Shown here piece by piece: positions 43,933 to 55,000 of a stretch of DNA of 64,000 nucleotides (positions within the stretch are counted from its first letter, which is position 1; each line of letters starts with the position of its first letter). The stretch comes from Lewinellaceae bacterium SD302 (lineage in GTDB: Bacteria > Bacteroidota > Bacteroidia > Chitinophagales > Saprospiraceae), in NCBI GenBank assembly GCA_002591745.1, contig PDLQ01000028.1:1-64000 (forward strand), given 5' to 3'. The notes beneath the pieces are model-generated. The model did not search any database. It was given only the letters and a program-made list of their open reading frames with translations, and was not told where the DNA came from. Position numbers and translations under genes: made by a program.

Positions 43933-44136
43933 ATGGCATTCTGGCAACTCTTTCTGGTCATCTTCGCTGTTTTCGGCATTAGTTTCCTGCTGATCAATAT
44001 CCGTCAGGTCGTAACCGGCCAGGAATTTCGCGGTACTTGTGCAACCAACAACCCTATGCTGAAAAACAAGATCGGCGACTGTACGGTCTGTGGCAAGAAG
44101 GGTGATGAGCCTTGCGCGATGCCGGAAGTGAAGTAG
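43933..44136 (+). CDS. Small cysteine-rich membrane protein (NqrM-like arrangement)
   Basis: 67 residues. One N-terminal transmembrane helix (FWQLFLVIFAVFGISFLLI) is followed by FRGTCATNNPML, GDCTVCGKKGDEPCAM. The single Cys after the membrane, then CxxC, resembles the layout of NqrM, which delivers iron to the sodium-translocating NADH:quinone reductase. Sequence similarity beyond the Cys pattern is weak, so this is a resemblance only. No nqr genes are in the window. Convergent with the MBL gene across hairpin island C. Confidence 0.75.
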   Translation: MAFWQLFLVIFAVFGISFLLINIRQVVTGQEFRGTCATNNPMLKNKIGDCTVCGKKGDEPCAMPEVK

Positions 44137-44334
44137 ACGCGCTTCGCGCTTGTTGACAGCCCCTGGCCTTTTGAACGATCGCTTAAGCGATCTTTTGGGG
44201 GAGTTGAAATCTGAGAAATTGTACTAAACTCTTCGATCAGCTTACCCAAAAGCGAAGCGTTCAAAAGTCGCGCATCGACGTCCAAAAGGCCGCAGGCCGT
44301 CCAAAAGCAAAGCATCCACAAGGCCAACGGCCGC
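44137..44334. repeat. Mini-hairpin island C between convergent genes
   Basis: Small hairpins include GCGCTTCGCGC (44139-44149), the perfect palindrome GATCGCTTAAGCGATC (44177-44192), GGCCGCAGGCC (44288-44298) and GGCCAACGGCC (44322-44332), with TCCAAAAG spacers. The centre, from TTTTGGGGGAGTTGA at 44193 to TTACCCAAAAG near 44252, matches the core of island A in its edges and length. Likely the same repeat family as island A. Confidence 0.72.
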
Positions 44335-45429
44335 CTATTCCTCCCACCACCTCGGCTGACAAAATTCCTTACTCCCAAGCTGAAACCGTTCTCCGATAGA
44401 AGGGGTAAGTACGCAAGCCTTCCTGTCGGCTTCAAGAATACGGCGGATGGGATCCGACCAAGGGTGATTGGAGAGCGTAAAGCCACCCCAATGAATCGGT
44501 AGCAGCTGATCTCCGTTGAGATCATCGTGGGCCTGAATAGCCTCTTCGGGTTGCATATGTACTCCCTGCCAGCGGTCGTGATACTGGCCGCAATCGAGCA
44601 TCGTGAGGTCGAACGGCCCCAGTTTTTCGCCAATTTCTTTGAAGTGACTGCCATAGCCGCTGTCGCCGCCGAAGTAGATGTTCTTTCCGTCGGCTAATCT
44701 GATGGCGAAGCTGCCCCATAAACTTTTGTTGCGCATGCCTGGTGAACGCCCCCCGAAATGACGGGCCGGTGTAAGGGTGTATTCTACACCTTTTATAGTA
44801 GTGCAGTCCCACCAGTCCAGTTCAGTGATTTTTTCTGCGCTAACGCCCCAGGCCATCAGGTGAATGCCCACGCCAAGAGGCACGAGATAATGGTCGGTAA
44901 CGGGGTCCAGTCTTTCGATGCTGTTCATGTCCAGGTGATCATAGTGATCGTGGGAGAAGATGACGAGGTTGATTCGCTCGAAATCCCCGTTCAATGGGGA
45001 GGCAGCATATTGAAAACGGTGGCCGAGAAAGGGGATGGGGGCCACCCAGTCTTCCAGCATAGGGTCTAGCAGAATGGTCTGCCCATTGGTTTCCAGTCTT
45101 AAAGCAGAGTGGCCGTACCAGGTCAGGTAATGAGCTTTTGGGTCAGGTGGGGTGGGGGACTCATCGCGCACGGTCGGTACTGCCAGACGGGGAAAAGTGT
45201 CTTTGGCCCGCATGTAACCGATCAGATCACCGATGAGGCTTTTGAAATCTTCCTGGATCGGCGTGCGGTCGATGTTGCGAAAACGGCCGCGTTTCCACTG
45301 AGGACTAGCCTTAAGTCTTTTCAGGTAGGTGCCTTCCGGTTTACCTCCGAACTGAGGGTCTTTACGCAGCTTGCGGGCAACGAACAGAGCGGGAAGGGCG
45401 GCCAGACTCCAGAGCCAGTTTCGAGTCAT
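44335..45429 (-). CDS. MBL-fold hydrolase (NAPE-PLD-like)
   Basis: 364 residues. A short hydrophobic N-terminus (NWLWSLAALPALFVA) may anchor it. The metallo-beta-lactamase fold has LTWYGHSALRLE, metal ligands FSHDHYDHLD, ARHFGGRS, YFGGDSGYG and the late His of LLPIHWGGFTLSNHPW. The motif set is that of the family including N-acyl phosphatidylethanolamine phospholipase D and UlaG-like proteins. The substrate is unknown, possibly a phospholipid or lactone. Confidence 0.87.
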   Translation of the reverse strand: MTRNWLWSLAALPALFVARKLRKDPQFGGKPEGTYLKRLKASPQWKRGRFRNIDRTPIQEDFKSLIGDLIGYMRAKDTFPRLAVPTVRDESPTPPDPKAHYLTWYGHSALRLETNGQTILLDPMLEDWVAPIPFLGHRFQYAASPLNGDFERINLVIFSHDHYDHLDMNSIERLDPVTDHYLVPLGVGIHLMAWGVSAEKITELDWWDCTTIKGVEYTLTPARHFGGRSPGMRNKSLWGSFAIRLADGKNIYFGGDSGYGSHFKEIGEKLGPFDLTMLDCGQYHDRWQGVHMQPEEAIQAHDDLNGDQLLPIHWGGFTLSNHPWSDPIRRILEADRKACVLTPSIGERFQLGSKEFCQPRWWEE

Positions 45430-46071
45430 TCAAATTTGGTTTTTTATGATAAGGCTTCCGCCCCGGACAATGTTTTATCGGATGACTTCAAAGTAGCAAA
45501 GTTAAGTCTATAGTGATGATATTAGCGGGCAGTGGGTGCCGGCTCAAAGACGGGACGGGCTGAAGAATCAGCGGGAATAGGTCTACGGAGCTTTTAAAAC
45601 CGGATCGGAGCCTGTTGACCCTGTTTTGCTTCCCCGAATCAGTGGTGAACTGGTAAAACGGGCCTTAAAGCTTTCAATTTATCGAAATATTGTATATGAT
45701 ATTTGGATGACAAATGAAAAGTCCTATTTTTGTGACTGGATTGCATTATACCTATTCTATGGAATGCCTTTCGGCTTCCGCGATTAGGTTCTGAATTTTT
45801 ACCCTGCATTTACACCTAAATATATCCATCAGAGCCTAAGCGCCATAACCGTTCATTTGGGAAAATCGGTATTGTTGACTTCCCCCCTTCAGGTCAACTA
45901 AGCCGTAAAAAAGAAACTGCTTTACGTGAATTCACCCGTTTTCGGGTTGGGTTGCTCGTAAGGCATTAGTTACGTTACACCGTCCGTTCTCGGGCAACTT
46001 ATCTATTTACCAAAAACCGCAGCACTGCCCAATGGGGCCGCATAGTTGCAAAAGTTTAATCCCTACATATA
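45430..46071. other. Long leader region of the giant T9SS gene
   Basis: 642 nt without a convincing gene. It holds a dispersed-motif copy (45489-45497), a consensus promoter (45702-45732), a weak hairpin (TTGAC and GTCAA near 45877-45899) and then AT/GC-mixed sequence. A transcript from the promoter would have an untranslated leader of roughly 330 nt. I cannot match the leader to a known riboswitch by eye. Confidence 0.55.
45702..45732 (+). promoter_or_regulatory. Bacteroidota-type promoter for the giant gene
   Basis: TTTG (45702-45705) and TATTTTTG (45725-45732) match the -33 and -7 consensus with a 19-nt spacer, the best full match seen in the window. It points toward the 46072 gene. Confidence 0.55.
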
Positions 46072-49000
46072 ATGAAGCATTCGTTTACCCAATTGCAGTT
46101 GTTTTTACTGCTATGTTGCCTTGTGGGCGGCTTTTCCGGCCTACGGGCGGAAGTTCCCTTCGTCAACGATCTGGTCAGCCACGATCACCCCACTTCCACT
46201 CAATTGTTCAATGCCGCGGAGCCTATCCCTTTTCTGGGGGCAATGTTGCAGGCCCAAACGGATCAGCAATATGCCGGACAGACGTCAATGATGCCTTGTT
46301 TGGATATCATTACTGTAGGCGACGACCAATCACTCTGTTTCGGCGATACCGCTACTTTGATCGGCTTGGCCGTAGAAGGGTTGGATACTTTCCAGGGTAC
46401 CTGGTTCGTACTGGAACCGGGGGGAAGCGGGCTTGACGACGATGGTGTCTTCACGAACGTCGATGGATCGCCAGCTAGTGAATTGATCGTGCCTGGTTCG
46501 AATCTCTACCAATCCAATAGTGTTTCTGGAAGAGATACCATGCGCTTCTCCCGAGGTATGATGGACGACCCTAACCGCACTGATTATCTAGTGGTCTTTA
46601 GCGCTAGCGGCAGTTGTGGTACTTCAGAATCCGACACGATGTTGGTTCGTTTCGACCTGGAACCAAACCTGACACTGGACGTGAATAGCGGCGGAACTAC
46701 ACAGACACTGGAAACAGGGGCTTTCCCGGTTGGTGCCGCTTTATCCGGTGCTTACTGTTCCGGCAGTGATCTGGAACTCGTGCCGTCAGTAATTAACAAC
46801 CCGACGCTTTCCGGTAAGCCGGTCTTTCTGCGGGTAGAATTAGTGGATACTGCCGGTTTATTCGGTTTTGGTGCAACCCCCCCTGCCGGTGATACTTTTA
46901 ATATTCCACTTCCAGCCTTCGAAGTCGATACTATCCTGCAGAATTTAGGCGACGAAGACAAAGTGGCCAGCATTAAATTGCGCCCCTACCACGAGACGGA
47001 CGGCGATATGACCGATCCGAACAGCACTTACAATGAGGGCATTGATATAATAGGTGACAGCATCGAGTTCGATCTGGTCGTCTTCTCCGAGCCAATCGCT
47101 TCCTTCGGTGGTAACGATACCATTTGTTTCGACGCAACCGTCCCCCTGGACTTCACTGGTACGCCAAACACCCGGGTTTTCTACCGGGATACCATTACGA
47201 TGACTACGGACTCCGTCGACCTGAACGCACTGGGTAATTCTCAGGTCATCTTCAATAACGTAACCACGAATCTTTACTTCGTGATCGACAGTCTGGTACG
47301 TCTGGACCCGCCATTCTGTGCCGCCAGCCCCGCTACCATTGCCGGTATCGCCGCACAGCCATTCATCGTACTGGACAGCATCGGGGTTACCACTGACGCC
47401 GTGGACAGCATTGCCTGTGATACGTTGAGCATCGTGAGTTTCGACTTTTTTGCCAACGACAGTGCTAGCGTATACTCCTTTAGCCTGACCAATAATATCG
47501 ACGGGTTCGATTCTACTTACGTTGCCCAGGGGGAGGATACGCTCTCTATCAACCTGGCGGAACTGAACTTCGGTGGTATGGACGCTCCACGCACCATTAC
47601 CTTTTACGTTAGTGGTGTAGTAGATACTTCTTCTACGGCCAATTGCGACAACCCTATTCTTCAGGATTCTTTCGTCATCTTCGTCGATCCGGAACCAGCT
47701 ATTCGGATTGGCCTGGCCGGGAACAGTGCCTTTTCCGACGATACGCCGATGATGTTGTTCGATACTTTCTGTATCACCGACGACGTGGCTTTCTCCGGTA
47801 TCATTACCAGCGACCCGGCCGCCAGCGGTTTACCGCTTTACGTGCGCCAGATTGACTCGGTATATAATGTCGAAACCAACGTATTGATTTCGGTAGACAC
47901 CGTGTTCCTGCCAGTGGACGCTGCTTACATGAGCAATGCTACTTTGGTAGCCGATAACCCTGACAGTATTGGCTTCGTACGTCGAATTCTGCCTTATTTC
48001 GAATCTGACGCTGCAAATGCGCCCGTTGATTACGACGATGATTCTGAATGCTCAGGAGGAGAAGTTCGTCTGGAAATTCTATTAACCCCCGCTCCATTGG
48101 AGCCGGTCCTGGCTTTTAGTACAGATACAATTTGTGGTATGCCGGGTAGCAACCCTGACATTCTGATCACTGGTGGTACTCCGGGCGCTACTGTTTCTTA
48201 TGTAACAGTGAGTAACGGTGTCAACGGCGGCGTAAGTAGCACTATTCTTGACGTCAACGGTGAAGCGACCATCAGCTACACACCCGTTATTGATAGCGGA
48301 ATGGTTGTAGCTCGTCTGCAAGCTACCTTCACGGAGTGTGCCCGCCTGCTAAGCCAAAGCGACACTTTAATCGTGAAGCCCCGCCCAACCGGTACGATCA
48401 CCGCTCTGAACGATAGTATTTGTCTTACCGACACTGCTTACGTGGTTTTCAACACTGACTTCAGTTACAATGGCGTCGATTCTCTCGAATTACGCTACCG
48501 AATCATCGTTCCTGGAGATGCCAGCGGACCAGCCACCGACCTGATTGTTCGGGATGGTGATACCATTTTCTCTGGACTGCTGCCCGATGATCGTGTATTC
48601 CAACTGGAGCGTTTACGTCACGTATTCGGGATGAATTGCACCAATCAGGATGACGTATTCGATACTATTTATGTAGACAACGAGCCACAACTGATGATCG
48701 ACGTCAGTGAGGTCAGCGTAAGCCCTCTTACCATGGCAACGGTTACGACCGACCCGATGGGAATGGATTCAGTTTACGTGGAAACCTGTGCTGCGGATAG
48801 CCTCTTCCTCATCTATGGTGTGCCGAACGCTATGACTGATACGAGCCAGTTCAACGATTCGCTTTACGTCGCACTTACTATTGTAGATCCACTGGGCGTG
48901 ACCCCAGCCGGTATCGGAACGACCACAGTTTACTTCGATATCGACGAGCCTGGCGCTTATGATACCCTGAGCCTGATCAACAATACCAATGATACGGCCC

Positions 49001-52000
49001 GCATCGAATTGACGGCCGTACCATTCTTCTACGATCCAAGTAGCGGTCTCACTCCCGCTGGTGCCTTCTCAGAAAGCTGCCAGGGTGATACCGTGAAGAT
49101 CACCATTGACGTGATCAACAACTTCGTATCTACCATTGGCGGAAACTACATCCTGTGTACTGGAACCGATACGGTCGTCTTGATCACCGGTCCTGATTTC
49201 GCGGAAGTGGATTACGTGGCCATCTTTGAAAATGCGATGGGCGACCAGGATACTTCGATGGTCCGCACCGTTGTACTCGACGGCCTTGGCCGCTTCGAAA
49301 TCGAGATCGACAGTATTCTGGCCGATACGACTTACGATCTGATCGCCGCCCGTCTTCCGGGTAGTGGATGTGAGGCCAACCTCGGTCCGAATATTGATGT
49401 AACTGTTATTCCAGTTCCAATCGCAACCTTCGACTCCACCACCCTGATGGTCTGTGAAGGTACTGGCTTCAGTACCACGCTGATGGGGCCTCCAGAAGGA
49501 TTTGCCCGAATCACCAACAACCTGAATGGTGATTCCGAGTTTGTCAGCTTTAACGATGACAGCGTTGCCATCTTCACCTTTGATTCCCTGGTTGGAGACA
49601 TAACCTTCTACGTAGACAGCATCATTAATGATACGACCGGCCTTAATCCAGTCTGCGTAACCGATACGATCACCGACTCCTTGATGGTCATCCAGCTGGC
49701 CGCACCGACGGCTGAATTGGTGAGTGACACCATTTGCTTCGGTGATACTGCTTACGTGACCTTCTCTACAACGATGCTGATGGATAGCTTCGATGTTGAA
49801 ATCCTCGTTGCCGGAGGGACTACCTTTACCCTCAATGACGTGATGAACGGCGATACCGTTGCTCAGCTAAACGGCCTTACCGCCGACAGCACTGCGGTAT
49901 TCCTGCAATCCGCCCAGATACTGAATACATCGATGTGTTTTGTGTTACCGTTGGGAGCTGACGTAGATACCGCTTACGTGCGGGTAGACACCCTGCCCCA
50001 GATCTCTACTACTTTCACCGAGCCTTTCGACCTGACAGTTGATGCTAATACGGTGAATGACACCATCGTCATGTGTTACGAAGAAGTGGTGACCAATACC
50101 ATCACTATTGACCCAATGACCAGTATCGCTGGTAATGGTGCGATGGTCTTTGGTAATGCAATGGTAAGAGTAGGCAACGCTGCTCCTTTCCCGCTGCTTG
50201 GGCCGGACTTCTCCGTGCCACCATCAGCACTCGAATTTAGTATGTTTGACGTAGCAGGTGCCTTGGGTAATCCTTCAGACTCCATTATTATCGATTTTGA
50301 GGTACAAGCTTACTTACCTTCTTCGATGGGAGCCAGCTACGATCCCGCTACCGATTGTATTGGTGATACCGCTACCTTCACGTTAATTGTACTGCCACAA
50401 CCAACGGCGATATTCAGTTTCGCTTCGGACCCGATCTGTGAAAGTGAAATCACCCCTATTTCTATCCTCGGTAACCCTGGTGATACAGTACTCTTTGCTG
50501 TTGAAGGTTTAGGTACTTTCAACGTTGTTATCCCGGCTGATGGTTCCTTCGAATACATGATGCCTTCCGTGGCTGACATAGAAGCAGCGATTTTGTCTAC
50601 CACGGGAATGGCTAACGACGATCAGATCGCTTTTGCCATCGTGAACGTACTTTCCGCGACGAACCCATCATGTGATGGTGGCGGTAGTGCTTTCTCTCCG
50701 CTATCTGTTCAATTCCTGGATATAGAACGTCTGATGCGCGTAGACCTGACGATTGCCGATACGACGGTTTGTACCGGTACCGACGCCGTACTGAACTTCA
50801 GCGGTATGCCGAACGCCACCTTCGAAGCTACTTTCGATTACGCCGATGACAATCTGGACAACCAGCAAACGCTGATGCTGGACGGCATGGGCGCATTGAC
50901 AGTGATTATCCCTAATTTCCGGGATACCCTTACGGTGAGTATCGATTCAGTCTTCTCCGGTTCCGGCCTGATGTGTCTGGATACCAGTATGGTTGATACC
51001 TTCCCAACTATCTTCTCAATTCCATTACCGGACGCTAATTTCAGCCCCGATACGGTCTGTAACAATGGCTCGGTCGACGTAATATTTGACTATACCGGCG
51101 AGAGCATGGCTGCAGCAGGAGATACTTTCGAGGTAAGCTACACTGATCAAAATGGTATGGCTCAACTCGATACCCTTGAAGACGGAGAAACCGTTACGAC
51201 GCTAATGGGGTCGGGTACTTATACTTTCACAATTCTTGCTGTTACTGATCTGCAAACCGGATGTGATACGACATACATGGGCGGCTTAACGCAGACCTTC
51301 GTAATCGAAGATGCGCCCGCCTTCCAGGTTGAGTTTACCGGAGGTGTAAATAATGGTGTTGTATTTGATACGGATATGCCGTTTACTTTCCCTAACCCAG
51401 GTATTACCAGTGTATGTAGCGGAACGAACCTGACCACCGACGTGATCGGAATGAACAGTTCTTCGGACGGTGATCCGACCTACGCCCGCCTGATCATTAC
51501 TCAGGATCCATTGGGTGTGTTTGGTCCTGGTGCCGTGCCTCGGACTGAGTTCGTACCATTATCTACGCTGGAACTAAACACCCTGCTGGTTAACAATACG
51601 ACCTCTGTACAGAACGTCGCCTTTAGCTGGACGGCTTATTTCGAGACGAATACTGCTGTACCAAACCTGGACGCAGGTGAGTGTATCGGTGGCACCCAGA
51701 ATTTCCTGATCCGCGTTGCCCCTAATCCAATGGCCGAGTTCACGAACATGGACACCATGCGGGTTTGCCGTGGAGACGATGTCTTCATCAAGTTCAGCGG
51801 CACGGACGACGCTACCGTTTCCTTTACCGATGACAATGGGAATGTGTACACCTCCGTAGTAGGACCTAACGACAGCGTATCCATCGATACTGATATTCCC
51901 GGCCCCGACACAATCCGCTTCGGTATCGATACGGTTGGATTCACTTTCCCGGTCGTTAACCTGAATTGTACGTCTACACCGACCGATAGCTTCGTGCTCA

Positions 52001-55000
52001 TCATCAACGAATTCCCCATTGCTACTTTGGAGTTCATGGCCAACGATACGGTCTGCTTTAATGAGTCAGTGGAAGTAGTATTCCGTAGTATGACCGGAAT
52101 CGCGCCTTATGAGGTTACTGTAAATGGTATGAATTTCACCGACGTTCGCGACGGAGATACGCTGTTTAACTCCGGCCCATTGACGATGAACACCAACTTT
52201 ACGATCACCTCCGCCAGTGATTCCAATGGCTGTATGCTACCGATGGAGTACCTGGACAGTGTAGTCGTAGACGAAGTGCCGCTGCTGAGTACCGATATAG
52301 AACTGTTTAGCCTGACCAACTCCAGTCTGGGTACCGAGACCCTGGTGGACGGTGAGCTTGAACTGGATACCTTCTGTTCTTTACAGCGCCTTGAATTCAC
52401 GGGAATGACGACATCCACCAATAACGCCGGTGATCCGGTATGGGTACGGGTAGAACTTACCGGTGACGTTAATGCCATTTGGCCTGCTTACCTAGGAGAT
52501 ACAATCTTCTTCCTACCGTTCGGTGATCTGGGCTCCGCATTGGATATGCCGGCTATTGCCAATAATAGCAACATGACCATCGAGGCCGATATCTTCCTGA
52601 CGCCTTACTTCGAATCCGATCCCTTCGGTATGATGCCGATGATTGACGGTGCAGAATGTAGTGGTGCCGAGGATACGCTCAGTATCGCCATCGACCCTCG
52701 CCCGAATGCGAATCCGACCTTCTTTGATGACGAGATTTGCTCCGGTGACACCTTCACTTTTGATCTGTCTACGGCGATCGATAATTTCCAGATGGGAACT
52801 ACTTTCTCCTACACGACCAGTTCTACCGGTACGGCCAGTGCTGCACCGCGTCCGGTAAGCTCGGAGGATGATATTGCTGACGTGATCACGAATATCAGCA
52901 CCAACCGTGACACCGTTACTTACGTTGTGACACCATTCAGCCCCAGCGGCTGTGAAGGTGGTGACTTTGAAATCGAAGTGATCGTTCGTCCGGAACCAGT
53001 ATTGATTGCTAATGCCGACACCATCTGTAGCAACTCTGAATCTATGCTCGAGGTTACTCGCCAGCTCGGTGTGATCAACCCGACGAGTTACATCGTTACT
53101 GACGTGGTATTCGACGCGGATTCTTTGACTGCCATCGACGTGATCACCCCCGTGGATACCTTTGACCGTACCGTATCAGTGCCGGGTGAGGACAACCTCT
53201 TCATTCGTGATGAGTTTGTCAATATCAGCTTCGATACCCAGCGGGTAGATTACTACCTCGTGCCATTACGTAACGGAACCGGTTGTACTGGTGATACGGT
53301 TGTATTCAGTCTCTACATTGCTCCGGAACCATTGCTGCCGGCTGGTCTTAGCGATACCGTTTGTACGGATGTGCGTTTGGCTATCGACTTACAGGAAACT
53401 GTACTAAATGGTGTCGCGAGCGATTTCATCTGGGAGTTTGAGAGCGCCGATCCTTTCATCGAAGGAATCACGATGGGGCCACAAACAAATGGTGTTATCA
53501 ATGACAGTCTGCGACTGAGTGCCGGTGCCGGTACCCAAGTACGCCGGGTGACTTACCGCGTAGAAGCAGTTGGTCAGAACGGTTGTCCATTGGGCGTTCC
53601 GGACACTTTCCTCTATGACGTATTCATCAGCCCGCAGATTCTGCTCAGCATCGACGCTCCGGGTAGTGACTTCATCTGTACCGGAGAAAGCAACATTATT
53701 GTTGAGGCCAACGCTAGCAATACCATCGGTATGGTGAACTATAATTGGTTCGTTACCGATCAAGATCCTGGAGTGACCAGCGTCAACATCATTAATCCGA
53801 CCGGAAACGGTTCTTCCGTTTCTCTGGAAGCAATTGGTAACGGCCAGTTTACCATCAATGTAGAAGTTGATGATGATGGTGGTTGTACTGCCATTGCCAG
53901 CCGCACCGTCACCGTCTACGATGAATTGGTAGCCAGCTTCGATACGACTACCGTCGGTCTTTCTACGGTAGACTTCTTCGATACCTCAGAAGGCTTCCCG
54001 ACCCAGTGGATGTGGATCTTTGATGACCCCGCCTCTGGCAACGCTGATACCTCGATGGTACAGAACCCGACGCATACATTTACCGCACCCGGTACTTACG
54101 ATGTAAGTCTGCAAGTGATTCGCCAGGCTTTCTGTCCGGATACCGCAACGGTCATTCAGCAGGTTTTCGTTGGCTTTACGCCAGTGGCTCGCATCGACAC
54201 CGTTATCCTGAACGAAGGCTTTAATATCATCAGTTTTGATGTTGATCCATCTAATGACAGCATTACCAGCGTATTCGGTGACGTAATTGCTAACGGCAAC
54301 CTGGTTGATATCTTCAGTGTCGATCCAAACTCCGCTACTCAGTTTGAAACCTTCGATCCGAACCTTCCTCCCGTATTCAACAGCCTCGATATCATCCGCC
54401 CTGGATTTGGTTACTTCGTGGAAATGGCTCCGGGAACTACTGACACTATCTTCCTGCCGGGGCTTACGCTGGATCCTCAATTGCGTATCGACCTGCGGGC
54501 CGGCTTCAACTTTGTAGCTTACCTCTACCAGCAGGATACTTTCTTCAATAGCTATTTTGATGACCTGATCATCAATCCGGCTTTTGTAGATGCATTGACC
54601 TATGAGAACAGCGTGCTGATCGATTACGATCCTAACCCACTATTCAACCCGCTGGATTCTCTCCATAACGGACTGGGTTACGTGATTGAAACCAATGCTT
54701 CGCTGGACGGAAGCGTTTACCGGAGCGATGAGCCTATCTCGACTTCCAACCTCGAGTTCCTCTTCGGTTACACCGACCTGACGGATGCCGTTGGACAACG
54801 GATCAATATCCTCGATGAAGACCGCAATTACCGCGGACACTTCGTGATCGGAACTGATGGAATCCTGATGCCACAGGCGGTATTCGGTGACTTGGCGCAC
54901 ACTTCCGAAGTGGAGGGCATGCTCCCAGGCACTAAACTGCTATTTGAGTACAACAACCAACTACTGGACATCAACTACATCTTCCAGGGTGACTGGAGCC

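Noticed and set aside
44004-44654. 216-codon open frame on the minus strand through island C
   Set aside because: It overlaps the small cysteine protein and the MBL gene, and its sequence is a translation of the hairpin repeats.
46494-46517. tRNA-like GGTTCGAATC string
   Set aside because: It lies in frame inside the giant T9SS gene and no acceptor stem or anticodon arm can be built around it.
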